From Thalassotalea psychrophila (GTDB taxonomy: Bacteria; Pseudomonadota; Gammaproteobacteria; Enterobacterales; Alteromonadaceae): a DNA stretch of 64,000 nt. Location: NCBI RefSeq assembly GCF_031583595.1, contig NZ_CP134145.1, positions 2,728,001-2,792,000 on the forward strand, written 5' to 3'. Position 1 is the stretch's first letter, and every line of letters starts with the position of its first letter. Positions 28,594-39,156 of the stretch are shown here, one piece after another. Position numbers and translations under genes: made by a program. The notes beneath the pieces are model-generated. The model saw only the letters and a list, made by a program, of their open reading frames with translations, was not told where the DNA came from and did not search any database.

Positions 28594-29759
28594 TATTTAG
28601 CCTCCGCAGCAGCTACAACTTTTTGTGCAGCATCAGTTAATGACGCAGCAGCAATGATGTTAACATCAGAGCTTGCTAATACTTCACGACCAGCTTCAGC
28701 GTTAGTACCTTCTAAACGTACAACAACTGGAACTTTAACGCCTACTTCTTTAACTGCGTCGATAATACCTTCAGCAATCATGTCACAACGAACGATACCA
28801 CCAAAGATGTTAACTAAAACAGCTTTAACGTTGTCGTCAGATAGAATGATTTTGAATGCTTCAGCAACACGTTCTTTAGTAGCTCCGCCGCCAACATCTA
28901 AGAAGTTAGCTGGCTTGCCGCCGTGCAAGTTAACGATATCCATAGTACCCATTGCAAGGCCTGCACCGTTAACCATACAACCAACGTTACCGTCTAGGGC
29001 TACGTAGTTTAATTCCCACTGTGCAGCGTGCGCTTCGCGCTCATCTTCTTGAGATGGATCGTGCATTTCACGGATTTTTGGTTGACGGTATAAAGCATTA
29101 CCATCGATACCAATTTTACCGTCTAAACAGTGAAGGTTACCTTCGTCAGTAATAACTAACGGGTTGATTTCTAATAATGCGAAATCGAAATCGTTGAACA
29201 TTTTACCAAGACCCATAAAGATCTTAACAAACTGCTTCATTTGAGTAGGGTTTAAACCTAATTTGAAACCTAATTCACGTGCTTGGTAAGCTTGTGGGCC
29301 AACTAATGGATCAACTTCTGCTTGGTGAATTAACTCTGGAGTTTCTTCAGCAATCTTCTCAATATCAACACCGCCTTCAGTAGAGGCCATGAATACAACT
29401 TTTTGAGAAGCGCGATCTACAACCGCACCTAAATATAATTCGTTAGCAATGTCTGTACAGCTTTCAACCAAGATTTTAGCAACCGGTTGGCCGTTAGCAT
29501 CTGTTTGGTAAGTAACTAAGTTTTTACCTAACCAGTGTTGCGCGAATTCTTTGATTTCTTCTTTAGTTTTAACCAGCTTTACGCCACCAGCTTTACCGCG
29601 ACCACCAGCGTGAACCTGAGTTTTAACAACCCACATGTCTCCGCCAATTTTATCCGCAGCTTCTGCAGCTTCTTGAGGTGTATCGCAAGCGAAACCTTCA
29701 GAAACCGGTAAACCATATTCAGCGAATAATTGTTTCGCTTGATACTCATGTAAATTCAT
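28593..29759 (-). CDS. sucC: Succinate-CoA ligase, ADP-forming, beta subunit
   Basis: 388 residues from the ATG at 29759 (site GGGAAA), the same length as E. coli SucC; an in-frame start at 29771 is unlikely. The ATP-grasp domain opens with '[19 protein letters not shown]' and holds '[18 protein letters not shown]'. 'LEINPLVIT' gives the metal site and '[15 protein letters not shown]' lies in the C-terminal domain. It is separated from sucAB by a lipoprotein gene and a repeat element, where E. coli has sucABCD continuous. Confidence 0.97.
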   Translation of the reverse strand: MNLHEYQAKQLFAEYGLPVSEGFACDTPQEAAEAADKIGGDMWVVKTQVHAGGRGKAGGVKLVKTKEEIKEFAQHWLGKNLVTYQTDANGQPVAKILVESCTDIANELYLGAVVDRASQKVVFMASTEGGVDIEKIAEETPELIHQAEVDPLVGPQAYQARELGFKLGLNPTQMKQFVKIFMGLGKMFNDFDFALLEINPLVITDEGNLHCLDGKIGIDGNALYRQPKIREMHDPSQEDEREAHAAQWELNYVALDGNVGCMVNGAGLAMGTMDIVNLHGGKPANFLDVGGGATKERVAEAFKIILSDDNVKAVLVNIFGGIVRCDMIAEGIIDAVKEVGVKVPVVVRLEGTNAEAGREVLASSDVNIIAAASLTDAAQKVVAAAEAK

Positions 29760-29924
29760 GATGTTTCCCAATTGCTTTTTCGAAATGGAGCTAATGTACT
29801 TAACCAGTTAAATTACCGAGTAATTACACTAACCTGTTATAAATTTGCCGTGATTATATAGTGAAAAGGAACCTGATTAAAGCCCTCTGTTACACATTCA
29901 TGACTAATAATTACAAATGACATG

Positions 29925-29949
29925 AAAAAGCCGCTATTATGCGGCTTTT
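29925..29949 (-). terminator. Terminator downstream of the lipoprotein gene
   Basis: Arms AAAAGCCGC and GCGGCTTTT enclose a 6-base loop. On the minus strand the left A-run reads as TTTTT after the stem. Confidence 0.88.
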
Positions 29950-30051
29950 AGAGGATAGAACTTTAGTCTAAGACCAAAGATATTTGTACTATAAGAAGAG
30001 AACCTTAAGAGAGGTATTCACAACAGTTTTTAAATTATCCTTAAAAATTCA

Positions 30052-30933
30052 TCAAGCTTCGGGGTCTGCGCCTTTAACGTCTAATCCCTTTCCTGTAGTA
30101 CCTGTACCATTATTTAAGGAAGTTGTGGGTTGCTCATTTTGTGTTAGCTCAGTTTTCCAAGTTAAATCAGGTAACTCCTTAAACGCCTTATCAACAGGGC
30201 CTATATCAATAGATGTGCCGCTCTTTCGATTTGCCCAGATAACTTTACCCGTGGCAATTTCAACTAATGCAACATCAAGAAAGGTTGTCCCATCAGATGT
30301 ATCATCTTCAACGGACAAGTCAGAAAAGTCAGATAATCTTAATTTATCTTTTCCTATATCTTTAGGGTCAAATGTGAGGATGCTAATTAAGACATCTGCG
30401 GTTTTAGCTGCTACCCTGGCCGCGATCACACCAGCTGAATCTTCATATGCTCGGTAGTGTAATAAAAGGGCCGCATCCGCATCCGTTTTGTCACCAATAA
30501 ATTTCAGCACACTTCCAAGGTTTGTTCGAAATTTAGCTTTATCTTTTTCATCAATCTGTTGAGTTTGATACATATCCCGTTTTGCAGAGTTCCATGCTTT
30601 TTTCGCCTGAGTTAACGCAATAGAAAAGTCTAAGTCTCTGTCCTTTTCTTTAGTAAAGTTGAAATCTATCAATTCTAGATTTTCTTCTGTTATTCTTTTA
30701 GCAGCAAGTGAGTTTATTTGCTCTCGAATTGTTTTTTGTTCTTCTTCCATTACCTCGTTTGGACCAACTAAAGTAAGCAATGTAATTTCGATATCTGCAG
30801 GTATGATCACCACCGAATCAATAGTTTTTGCAATTTCTTCAAAATCCTGATGATGCCTTACTGTTGTTTGTGCACAACCACTAAGCCAGCCGAAGGTAAT
30901 AATTAGCGTTAAGTTTTTTATAGTTTTTATCAT
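30052..30933 (-). CDS. Hypothetical lipoprotein
   Basis: 293 residues. The signal sequence ends with the lipobox 'WLSGCAQ' (Cys near residue 20). The mature part begins with a helix and beta strand ('IDSVVIIPADIEIT'). It contains a long charged helical region (about 60-140), then 'DADAALLLHYRAYEDSAG' and 'DVALVEIATGKVIWANRKSG'. This alternation recalls the CsgG/LpoB-like lipoprotein fold, but the match is weak. The C-terminal tail is rich in Thr and Gly and looks disordered. The role is unknown. It interrupts the usual sucAB-sucCD order and has its own terminator. Confidence 0.6.
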   Translation of the reverse strand: MIKTIKNLTLIITFGWLSGCAQTTVRHHQDFEEIAKTIDSVVIIPADIEITLLTLVGPNEVMEEEQKTIREQINSLAAKRITEENLELIDFNFTKEKDRDLDFSIALTQAKKAWNSAKRDMYQTQQIDEKDKAKFRTNLGSVLKFIGDKTDADAALLLHYRAYEDSAGVIAARVAAKTADVLISILTFDPKDIGKDKLRLSDFSDLSVEDDTSDGTTFLDVALVEIATGKVIWANRKSGTSIDIGPVDKAFKELPDLTWKTELTQNEQPTTSLNNGTGTTGKGLDVKGADPEA

Positions 30934-31115
30934 TTATGCGACCATCCCTATGCATTTGTTTGTTGAAGCCAACACGACGTAGCGCTTCAACGCATTTGAT
31001 ATACTGTTGATTTTATAAGCAACTTTAACTTTATTTATATAATAAAATTAATCAGTTAGTCAAATTAAGGGAAAACATTCCAGATAACAGGTCAAAAACC
31101 AAAAACAATTAACCA

Positions 31116-31340
31116 CGTCATCCCCCACGACTAGAGCATGGATGCACGTAGGTACGACGATATGGATATCGGAGGTAGAGCACTGTCGGGAACAGGTGCC
31201 GAGAAGAATGCAGGAGAAATTGTCGAGCGGAGGGACCTCCCTTCGGTTATAAAGAGCCTATATACAAAGTTTTTTACTTTTTAAAGCCTAAGCTCGCTTC
31301 AGGAGATCCCTGATGTCGCTAGTGCTCTTCAGGAATGACG
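31116..31340. repeat. REP/MITE-like non-coding element
   Basis: The left end CGTCATCCCC and right end GGAATGACG are inverted partners, and the body is visibly richer in G and C than its surroundings. Internal hairpins include TCAGG-AGATC-CCTGA near the right end and GGAGG-GA-CCTCC near 31229. It encodes no plausible protein. Such palindromic elements are common in Alteromonadales intergenic DNA, but the family name is not known to me. Confidence 0.6.
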
Positions 31341-31381
31341 GTGTATTTTTTCATCTATGTTTGGGTTTGCAATTCAGATAC

Positions 31382-31409
31382 AAAAAAGCCGCTAATAAAT
31401 AGCGGCTTT
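31382..31409 (-). terminator. Terminator of the sdh-sucAB operon
   Basis: On the minus strand the stem AAAGCCGCTA/TAGCGGCTTT with a 5-base loop is followed by TTT. It lies about 30 bases after the sucB stop. Confidence 0.9.
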
Positions 31410-31435
31410 CATATTTTAAAGATTATCTAAAACGA

Positions 31436-32914
31436 TTAGATATCAAGTAATAAGCGAGCTGGATCTTCTAGTAATTCTTTAATTGTTACTAAGAAGCCTA
31501 CTGACTCTTTACCGTCGATTAAGCGGTGATCGTAAGATAACGCTAAGTACATCATAGGTAATATTTCAACTTTTCCGTTAACTGCCATAGGACGGTCTTG
31601 GATTTTGTGCATACCTAAAATTGCCGCTTGCGGTAAGTTTAAGATAGGCGTTGAAATTAATGAACCGAATACACCACCGTTAGTGATAGTGAAGTTGCCG
31701 CCCATCATTTCATCCATAGTTAGCTTGCCGTCACGGCCTTTAATTGCTAAATCACGGATACCGTTTTCAATACCAGCCATGCCTAATTGATCAGCATCAC
31801 GTAATACAGGAGTAACTAGTCCACGTGGTGTTGATACAGCAATGCTGATATCAAAGAAGTTGTGATATACAATATCGTCACCATCAATTGAAGCATTTAC
31901 TGCAGGGAAGCGTTTAAGCGCTTCAGTTACTGCTTTCACGTAAAAAGACATGAAACCTAAACGAGTGTCGTGAGTCTTTTCAAATAAGTCTTTATATTGC
32001 TTACGAAGATCCATAATTGGCTTCATGTTTACTTCGTTAAACGTAGTAAGCATTGCCGTTGAATTTTTCGCTTCTAATAAACGGTTAGCAATAGTTTTAC
32101 GTAAACGTGTCATCGGAACACGTTTTTGGCTACGTTCGCCTTGAGCAACAACTGGAGCAGATGCTGCAGGAGCGGCTTTAGCAGCAGCCTTAGGAGCTTT
32201 AGCAGCAGCTAAGTGCGCTTCAACGTCTTCTTTAGAGATGCGACCGCCTTTACCTGAACCAGTAACCTGGCTAGCAGATAAACCGTTTTCAGTTAATAAA
32301 CGACGTACAGATGGGCTGGCAATATCGTCGCCAGCAGTTTCTTCAACAGTAGCAGCAACTGGTGCAGAAACCGCGCCTGCATTTAAATGACCGATAGTTT
32401 GGTCGCCTAATACAGTGTCTCCTTCTGCGTGGATAATCTTACCAATTACACCGTCTTCTTGAGCAACAACTTCAAGTACAACTTTGTCTGTTTCAATATC
32501 CACAAGGTTTTGATCACGAGTTACTGTTTCACCTTCACTAACATGCCAAGTAGAAACCGTTGCATCAGCAACTGATTCTGGAAGTACTGGTACGTTAATA
32601 TCAATTACTTTAGCGGCAGCTGTAGGTGCAGAACTCTCAGCATTAGCTTTTTTAGCTGCAGGAGCTGCTTTAGCACCTGCGGCAGCAATAACACCAATTA
32701 CTTGGTCGCCTAATACAGTTGCGCCTTCTACTTCATTAATAGCAGTAATAACGCCCTCTTCAAGTGCTACTACTTCTAACACTACTTTATCAGTTTCAAT
32801 ATCCACTAATATTTGATCACGAGTTACTGCATCACCAACTTGTACGTGCCATGTAGCTACTGTTGCGTCAGCAACTGATTCTGGCAAAACTGGAACCTTA
32901 ATTTCAGTTGTCAT
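31436..32914 (-). CDS. sucB: 2-oxoglutarate dehydrogenase E2, dihydrolipoyl succinyltransferase
   Basis: 492 residues against about 405 in E. coli. The extra length is a second lipoyl domain: residues about 3-76 and 107-180 each hold '[14 protein letters not shown]' with the lipoylated Lys. A binding domain with '[14 protein letters not shown]' (near 220) follows. The catalytic domain (about 262-492) has '[16 protein letters not shown]' with the active-site His and Asp. It transfers succinyl groups to CoA. The ATG at 32914 has AAGGAAT upstream. It follows sucA by 47 bases. Confidence 0.95.
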   Translation of the reverse strand: MTTEIKVPVLPESVADATVATWHVQVGDAVTRDQILVDIETDKVVLEVVALEEGVITAINEVEGATVLGDQVIGVIAAAGAKAAPAAKKANAESSAPTAAAKVIDINVPVLPESVADATVSTWHVSEGETVTRDQNLVDIETDKVVLEVVAQEDGVIGKIIHAEGDTVLGDQTIGHLNAGAVSAPVAATVEETAGDDIASPSVRRLLTENGLSASQVTGSGKGGRISKEDVEAHLAAAKAPKAAAKAAPAASAPVVAQGERSQKRVPMTRLRKTIANRLLEAKNSTAMLTTFNEVNMKPIMDLRKQYKDLFEKTHDTRLGFMSFYVKAVTEALKRFPAVNASIDGDDIVYHNFFDISIAVSTPRGLVTPVLRDADQLGMAGIENGIRDLAIKGRDGKLTMDEMMGGNFTITNGGVFGSLISTPILNLPQAAILGMHKIQDRPMAVNGKVEILPMMYLALSYDHRLIDGKESVGFLVTIKELLEDPARLLLDI

Positions 32915-32961
32915 TTTTATTCCTTAGAAATCTTAAATTCAAATAGCTTAACTTTTATAAG

Positions 32962-35769
32962 TTAAGCTTTATTAATAGTTAACGCATCATTCACTAATGC
33001 TTGCTGTTCTTTCACATGCAAAGACATATAGCCACATGCAGGTGCTGCTGACGCTGTGCGACCGGCATAGGTCAAAGTTGAACCTTCAGGGATAGTGCTG
33101 CGGAAATGGTGTTGACTACAGTACCATGCGCCCTGGTTTTGAGGCTCTTCTTGACACCAAACGAAATCTTTCGCGTTTGGATATTGTGCGATAACGTCTT
33201 TCAATTCTGCTTCAGGGAACGGATATAATTGTTCAATACGAACAATTGCTACGTCCTTCTGTTCATTTTTACGGCGTTGTTCGAGTAGTTCGTAGTAGAC
33301 CTTACCAGAACACATAACAACACGAGTAACATCTTTAGCATTAAGTTCATCAATTTCACCAATCACATTGTGATATGTACCATCGGCTAATTCTTCTAAT
33401 GAAGAAACAGCTAAAGGATGACGAAGTAAAGATTTAGGCGACATTACAATCAATGGACGACGCATTGGGCGTACCACTTGGCGACGTAACATGTTAAATA
33501 CTTGTGCCGGAGTAGAAGGCACACATACTTGCATGTTGTGATCTGCACATAATTGTAAGAAACGTTCTAAACGAGCTGATGAATGCTCTGGACCTTGGCC
33601 TTCATAACCATGTGGTAATAAAATAGTTAAGCCACATAAACGGCCCCACTTTTGTTCACCAGATGATATAAATTGGTCAAATACCACTTGTGCACCATTG
33701 GCAAAATCACCAAACTGCGCTTCCCAAATAGTTAAGCCACTTGGTTCAGCCGTTGTATAACCATATTCAAAGGCTAGTACAGCAACTTCAGATAAAACTG
33801 AGTCGTATACTTCAAATGGGCCTTGGTCTTTACTAAGATGTTGTAAAGGCAAATAAGTTGATGCATCTTCTTGATTATGAAGTACTGAATGGCGATGGAA
33901 AAATGTTCCTCTACCTGCATCTTGACCGGTAATTCGAACACGCTCACCTAAATCAACAATAGAAGCATAAGCTAAGTTTTCAGCCATGCCCCAATCAAGT
34001 AATTTCTCACCTGCGGCCATTTTCTTACGATCATCGTATATTTTCTTAACACGTGATTGTAATTTGTGCTCTTCAGGGTATGAGCTGATACTAGTCGCTA
34101 ACGATTTTAATTTAGTAAGATCAATTTGATGATCGTAGTCATCATCCCAGTCATGACCAATAAACGGAGTCCAATCAACAGAGTGTTCTGTCATTGGGCG
34201 CCATTGTTCTACAGTACATTGACCTTCATCAAGCAGCTTACGGTAATATTCAACCAACTCTTTTGATTCAGCAGAGCTAAGTGTGCGCTCTGCATCTAAT
34301 TGATCAGCGTACATTTGACGCGGAGTCGGATGAGTTTTAATTTTTTGATACATTAAAGGCTGAGTTGCATTTGGCTCATCAGCTTCGTTATGACCATGAC
34401 GGCGATAACACACTAAATCAATTACAACATCACGTTTAAACGTGTTGCGGTAATCAAGTGCAACTTGAGTAGCTAACACAACCGCTTCAGGATCATCACC
34501 ATTAACATGTAAAATTGGTGCCTGTACCATCTTGGCGATATCGGTACAGTATTCTGTTGAGCGAGTATCTTCAGGTTTAGACGTGGTAAAACCAACTTGG
34601 TTGTTCACAACAACTCGAATGGTACCACCTACTTTATATGCACGGGCTTGTGACATATTAAAGGTTTCTTGTACAACACCCTGACCAGCAATTGCTGAGT
34701 CACCATGAATAGTAATAGGTAAAACTAGGTCACCCTTATCACAATCACGACGGTCTAAACGGGCACGTACACTGCCAATAACTACCGGGTTAACAATCTC
34801 TAAATGAGATGGGTTAAATGCCAAGGCTAAGTGAACGTTACCGCCAGGGGTTACGAAATCAGAAGAGTAACCTTGATGGTACTTAACATCACCTGAGCCA
34901 ATTTGATCAACTTTACCAGCGAATTCATCAAATAGTTTGCTTGGGTTTTTACCCATAACGTTTACTAACACGTTTAAGCGGCCACGGTGAGCCATACCAA
35001 GAACGACTTCTTTAGTGCCATGTTCACCAGCGCGTGTGATTAACTGTTTTAACATTGGAACTAAGCTGTCGCCGCCTTCTAATGAGAAACGTTTTGCACC
35101 GGGGAATTTTGCGCCTAAGTATTTTTCTAATCCATCAGCAGCAATCAAGTCTTTTAAAATTTCAGTTTTTTCTGCTTTACTGAATTTAGCTTGTGATTGC
35201 ACCGATTCAAGACGTTGTTGTAACCAACGCTTTTCAGTAGTAGAAGTGATGTGCATGTACTCTGCACCGATAGAGCCACAATACGTTTTCTCTAGCGTTT
35301 TATAAATATCACCTAGCTTCATTGATTCAACGCCTACGGCTAATGAACCAACGTTAAATTCTTTATCAAATTCAGACTTGGATAAATCGTGGTGGTTTAA
35401 CTCAAGGTCGCGAACACGTTCACGTTTCCAAATACCTAATGGGTCAAGATTTGCGTTCTGATGACCGCGAAATCTATAGGCATTTATCAATTGTAAAACC
35501 CGTACTTGTTTGGCATCTGATTCTGCACCAACCGTTACGTGTTTTATACCTTCTTTAGCAAGTTGGCGAAATTCATTACGAACCACAGAATGGTTTGTTT
35601 CAATTTCTACACCGTCAACTTTCTCAAGTTCATCAAATACCTTGCGCCACTCATCTGATACAGAATGAGCATTTTCAAGATATAATTCGTATAACTCTTC
35701 AATATATTCAGCGTTATTACCGCTGAAATGGGAAGACTCTAACCAAGCCTTCATTGCACCTTCGGGCAT
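32962..35769 (-). CDS. sucA: 2-oxoglutarate dehydrogenase E1
   Basis: 935 residues, as in E. coli. The N-terminus 'MKAWLESSHFSGNNAEYIEELY' is the E2/E3-contact segment. Catalytic motifs include 'GMAHRGRLNVL', 'HGDSAIAGQGVVQETFNMS' and 'GHNEADEPNATQPLMY', which bind ThDP and 2-oxoglutarate. It decarboxylates 2-oxoglutarate and succinylates the lipoyl group of SucB. It lies 176 bases downstream of sdhB, probably in the same operon. Confidence 0.97.
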   Translation of the reverse strand: MPEGAMKAWLESSHFSGNNAEYIEELYELYLENAHSVSDEWRKVFDELEKVDGVEIETNHSVVRNEFRQLAKEGIKHVTVGAESDAKQVRVLQLINAYRFRGHQNANLDPLGIWKRERVRDLELNHHDLSKSEFDKEFNVGSLAVGVESMKLGDIYKTLEKTYCGSIGAEYMHITSTTEKRWLQQRLESVQSQAKFSKAEKTEILKDLIAADGLEKYLGAKFPGAKRFSLEGGDSLVPMLKQLITRAGEHGTKEVVLGMAHRGRLNVLVNVMGKNPSKLFDEFAGKVDQIGSGDVKYHQGYSSDFVTPGGNVHLALAFNPSHLEIVNPVVIGSVRARLDRRDCDKGDLVLPITIHGDSAIAGQGVVQETFNMSQARAYKVGGTIRVVVNNQVGFTTSKPEDTRSTEYCTDIAKMVQAPILHVNGDDPEAVVLATQVALDYRNTFKRDVVIDLVCYRRHGHNEADEPNATQPLMYQKIKTHPTPRQMYADQLDAERTLSSAESKELVEYYRKLLDEGQCTVEQWRPMTEHSVDWTPFIGHDWDDDYDHQIDLTKLKSLATSISSYPEEHKLQSRVKKIYDDRKKMAAGEKLLDWGMAENLAYASIVDLGERVRITGQDAGRGTFFHRHSVLHNQEDASTYLPLQHLSKDQGPFEVYDSVLSEVAVLAFEYGYTTAEPSGLTIWEAQFGDFANGAQVVFDQFISSGEQKWGRLCGLTILLPHGYEGQGPEHSSARLERFLQLCADHNMQVCVPSTPAQVFNMLRRQVVRPMRRPLIVMSPKSLLRHPLAVSSLEELADGTYHNVIGEIDELNAKDVTRVVMCSGKVYYELLEQRRKNEQKDVAIVRIEQLYPFPEAELKDVIAQYPNAKDFVWCQEEPQNQGAWYCSQHHFRSTIPEGSTLTYAGRTASAAPACGYMSLHVKEQQALVNDALTINKA

Positions 35770-35945
35770 TGCCTGTTCCTATGGATAGAAGCAACAAAAA
35801 CCAATAACGTATTACCACTGTCTATGTATGGCTAAAAAAATGTTATTGATCAACCTAGTAAAACTAAAATGCCAGACCCATAAAATGAGTCTGGCGATAT
35901 ACCTTATAATAATTAGCTATGAAAACTAAGTATCAGTGTATTTAG

Positions 35946-36656
35946 TTATACCGCTCTTTGTAGCAACATTGATTTGATTGAACCAATGGCCTTAGTAGGG
36001 TTTAAACCCTTAGGACATACGTCAACACAGTTCATGATGCCATGACAACGGAAAACGCTGTAAGCGTCTTGCAAGTTGTCTAAACGCTCATCAGTTGCAG
36101 TATCACGGCTATCGATAAGGAAACGATAAGCATGTAATAAACCTGCAGGTCCGATAAATTTATCTGGATTCCACCAGAAAGATGGACAAGATGTTGAACA
36201 ACAAGCACATAAAATACACTCGTATAAACCATCAAGCTTGTCACGCTCTTCAATAGATTGAAGATGTTCACGCGCTGGTGGATTTTGACCATCGTTAATT
36301 AAGTATGGTTTGATTTTTTCATATTGATTATAGAACTGAGTCATATCAATAATTAAATCACGTACCACTGGTAAACCTGGTAATGGACGTAAAACAATAA
36401 CGTTCTTTTTAACATCTGATAAAGGCGTAATACACGCTAAGCCATTTTTACCATTCATGTTTAAGCCATCACTACCACATACACCTTCACGACACGAACG
36501 TCTAAAAGATAATGTAGAGTCTTGCTCTTTTAATAAAATAAGAGCGTCTAATACCATCATGTCTGAGCCTTCTGGAATTTCCAGTGAGTACTCTTTCATA
36601 TAAGGTTTCGCGTCAACGTCAGGGTTGTAGCGATAAATTGAAAACTTCTGAATCAT
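35946..36656 (-). CDS. sdhB: Succinate dehydrogenase iron-sulfur subunit
   Basis: 236 residues. An N-terminal 2Fe-2S domain shows 'SCREGVCGSDGLNMNGKNGL'. A C-terminal part binds 4Fe-4S and 3Fe-4S clusters ('CILCACCSTSCPSFWWN', 'CHGIMNCVDVCPKGLNP'). It passes electrons from SdhA to the membrane quinone site. The ATG at 36656 has AGGAG upstream and lies 11 bases after the sdhA stop. Confidence 0.97.
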   Translation of the reverse strand: MIQKFSIYRYNPDVDAKPYMKEYSLEIPEGSDMMVLDALILLKEQDSTLSFRRSCREGVCGSDGLNMNGKNGLACITPLSDVKKNVIVLRPLPGLPVVRDLIIDMTQFYNQYEKIKPYLINDGQNPPAREHLQSIEERDKLDGLYECILCACCSTSCPSFWWNPDKFIGPAGLLHAYRFLIDSRDTATDERLDNLQDAYSVFRCHGIMNCVDVCPKGLNPTKAIGSIKSMLLQRAV

Positions 36657-36667
36657 GTCAACGGCTC

Positions 36668-38440
36668 CTAGTATGTTCTTGCTTTCGGTGGGAAAGCTTC
36701 ACGATGTACTGGTTCCATGTTCACATCACGTTTAGTCATCTCTTCAGTTTGAGGTGAGTAAATTGAGTGACATAACCAGTTTGCATCATCACGTTCAGTG
36801 AAATCTTGACGGGCGTGAGCACCACGAGATTCAGTTCTGAAGTTTGCAGCTTTAGCTGAACAGAAAGCCGTTTCCATTAAGTTATCTAATTCTAAACATT
36901 CAATACGCTGAGTGTTAAATTCAGAAGACTTATCATCTAAGCGAGCATGTTGTAGACGTTCACGGATTTCCGTTAACTCTTTCATGCCCTGTGCCATAGC
37001 TTCACCTTCACGGAATACCGAGAAGTTCATTTGCATACAGTTTTGTAAGTCTTTACGGATTTGAGTAGGATCTTCACCCTTCTCACTGCCTTCCCAACGA
37101 TTGTAACGAGCAAGAGCTGCGTCTAAGTCAGATTGAGATGCGTCTTTACCGCTTTGCGTATCATTTAGGTAAGTGCCTAAGAAGTTACCAGCCGCACGAC
37201 CGAATACAACTAAATCAAGTAATGAGTTACCACCTAAGCGGTTCGCACCATGTACAGATACACAAGCGATTTCACCAACGGCGAATAAACCTTCAACAAT
37301 AGTTTCTTTGCCATCGCTACCAATACTAAGTGCTTGACCATTAACGTTACAAGGTACACCACCCATCTGGTAATGACATGTAGGTATAACAGGAATTGGC
37401 GATTCAGCAGGATCAATGTGAGCAAATGTTTTCGATAAATCACACACACCAGGTAGACGTTTGTAAAGAGTCTCACGACCTAAGTGATCAAGTTTAAGTA
37501 GAATATGCTTACCAAATTGAGGATGCTCAAGACCACGACCTTCACGAATCTCGGTCATCATTGAACGAGCAACAACGTCACGACCAGCTAAATCTTTAGC
37601 ATTAGGAGCATAACGTTCCATAAAACGTTCGCCGTCTTTGTTTAGAAGGTAACCACCTTCACCACGACAACCTTCAGTAACAAGTACACCAGCACCAGCT
37701 ATACCGGTTGGGTGGAACTGCCACATTTCCATATCTTGCATTTGTACGCCAGCACGAAGTGACATACCAACACCGTCACCAGTGTTAATGTGAGCATTAG
37801 TTGTTGATGCAAAAATTCGTCCTGCACCACCTGTTGCTAATACTGTTGCACGAGACTTAAAGTAAACTACTTCACCAGTTTCGATACAAACTGCTGTACA
37901 ACCAACAACGCTACCGTCATCGTTTTTAACTAAATCTAATGCATACCATTCAGAATAAACGTTAGTTTTATTTTTAACGTTCTGTTGGTATAAACAGTGA
38001 AGTAGCGCATGACCGGTACGGTCAGCTGCAGCTGCTGTACGAGCCGCCTGTTCGCCACCAAAGTTTTTAGATTGACCACCGAATGGACGTTGGTAAATTT
38101 TACCTTCTTCTGTACGAGAAAAAGGTAAACCCATTTTCTCTAATTCGATGATTGCTTCAGGACCTGTTTTACACATGTATTCGATTGCGTCTTGGTCACC
38201 GATAAAATCAGAGCCCTTAACGGTATCGTACATGTGTTGTTCCCAATGATCTTCATGAGCGTTACCAAGAGCTACGGTGATACCACCTTGCGCTGATACC
38301 GTATGAGAACGAGTTGGGAAAACTTTTGAAATCAAGGCACAAGATTTGCCTGATTCAGTAATTGCTAGAGCGGCACGCATACCTGCACCACCAGCGCCGA
38401 TTACTACGGCATCAAATTCACGAACTGGAACGTTGTTCAC
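36668..38440 (-). CDS. sdhA: Succinate dehydrogenase flavoprotein subunit
   Basis: 590 residues. '[14 protein letters not shown]' binds FAD, His46 in 'SHTVSAQGG' is the covalent FAD site, and '[19 protein letters not shown]' and 'HQMGG'-type ('CHYQMGGVP') motifs bind the dicarboxylate. It oxidises succinate to fumarate. The start is GTG at 38440, directly after the sdhD TAA, with GGGGTG as a nearby ribosome site; no ATG fits the conserved N-terminus '[12 protein letters not shown]'. Confidence 0.97.
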   Translation of the reverse strand: MNNVPVREFDAVVIGAGGAGMRAALAITESGKSCALISKVFPTRSHTVSAQGGITVALGNAHEDHWEQHMYDTVKGSDFIGDQDAIEYMCKTGPEAIIELEKMGLPFSRTEEGKIYQRPFGGQSKNFGGEQAARTAAAADRTGHALLHCLYQQNVKNKTNVYSEWYALDLVKNDDGSVVGCTAVCIETGEVVYFKSRATVLATGGAGRIFASTTNAHINTGDGVGMSLRAGVQMQDMEMWQFHPTGIAGAGVLVTEGCRGEGGYLLNKDGERFMERYAPNAKDLAGRDVVARSMMTEIREGRGLEHPQFGKHILLKLDHLGRETLYKRLPGVCDLSKTFAHIDPAESPIPVIPTCHYQMGGVPCNVNGQALSIGSDGKETIVEGLFAVGEIACVSVHGANRLGGNSLLDLVVFGRAAGNFLGTYLNDTQSGKDASQSDLDAALARYNRWEGSEKGEDPTQIRKDLQNCMQMNFSVFREGEAMAQGMKELTEIRERLQHARLDDKSSEFNTQRIECLELDNLMETAFCSAKAANFRTESRGAHARQDFTERDDANWLCHSIYSPQTEEMTKRDVNMEPVHREAFPPKARTY

Positions 38441-38788
38441 TTACACACCCCACACTGTTAACAATACAGCTAAAACGTATACGAATAGCGTAATGGTAAA
38501 GATAAATTGTAAAAAGCCACGTACTTTAATATTTTTTACGTAGTCTGTTAATACCTGCCAAATACCAATCCAAGCATGGAAAAGTACTGCAACAACTGCA
38601 AGTATTGTAAAAATTTTCATGCCAAGGTTTGAAAACAAACCTGACCAAGCTTCATAAGTTACTGTCGGTGTACAAATAAAGAAACACATCATAAAGATGC
38701 TATATAAAGCTAAAACAATTGCGCTAGCGCGGATCAAGATAAAATCATGAACGCCATTGCGACCTAAAGTTGCGATATTGCCTACCAT
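38441..38788 (-). CDS. sdhD: Succinate dehydrogenase membrane anchor subunit
   Basis: 115 residues from the ATG at 38788, preceded by AGGAG; the longer frame to 38824 is unlikely. Three membrane helices are visible, with 'GVHDFILIRASAIVLALY' in helix 1 and the haem-ligand region 'HAWIGIWQVLTDYVK' between helices 2 and 3. With SdhC it binds haem b and ubiquinone. It overlaps the sdhC stop by 7 bases. Confidence 0.93.
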   Translation of the reverse strand: MVGNIATLGRNGVHDFILIRASAIVLALYSIFMMCFFICTPTVTYEAWSGLFSNLGMKIFTILAVVAVLFHAWIGIWQVLTDYVKNIKVRGFLQFIFTITLFVYVLAVLLTVWGV

Positions 38789-39156
38789 AACCAAACTCCT
38801 GCTACTACAGATAATATGATCCAAAGAGCGATAACGAACTTGGCACTAGTTTGCCCCGAACCTTTCTCCTCTAAATGACCTAGATCCATGATTAAGTGAC
38901 GGATTCCGCCAACAAAGTGATAAGTTAGAGCAGAAATGATGCCCCACATGATGAACTTAAAGAAGCCACCGTCTAAACATTCTTTCACCGAGTTAAAGCC
39001 GGCTTCAGAAGAAAGAGATAAGGAAAGGGTCCAAATTAAAATACCTACAGCGAAAAACATCATTACACCACTGACGCGATGTAGGATTGAGGCTTTACCA
39101 GCTGCCGGTAAATTGATTGTAGATAAATCAAGATTTACAGGTCTTTGTTTTTTCAC
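38782..39156 (-). CDS. sdhC: Succinate dehydrogenase cytochrome b556 subunit
   Basis: 124 residues with three membrane helices. The family signatures 'RPVNLDLSTINLPAAGKASILHRVSG' (split here as start and 'SILHRVSGVMMF') and 'HFVGGIRHLIMDLGH' are present; the latter holds the haem-ligand His. It forms the membrane anchor with SdhD. It is the first gene of the sdhCDAB-sucAB operon, and its promoter should lie in the 521-base gap shared with gltA. Confidence 0.94.
   Translation of the reverse strand: MKKQRPVNLDLSTINLPAAGKASILHRVSGVMMFFAVGILIWTLSLSLSSEAGFNSVKECLDGGFFKFIMWGIISALTYHFVGGIRHLIMDLGHLEEKGSGQTSAKFVIALWIILSVVAGVWLW

Larger units (their letters stand above)
30934..31435. other. 502-bp intergenic region with repeat element
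   Basis: Holds the promoter side of the lipoprotein gene, the 225-bp inverted-end element at 31116-31340 and the sucB terminator. No gene was recognised. Confidence 0.6.

Noticed and set aside
31116..31340. tRNA or structured RNA gene in the GC-richer block
   Set aside because: No cloverleaf arms or T-loop consensus could be built; the inverted ends fit a repeat element better.
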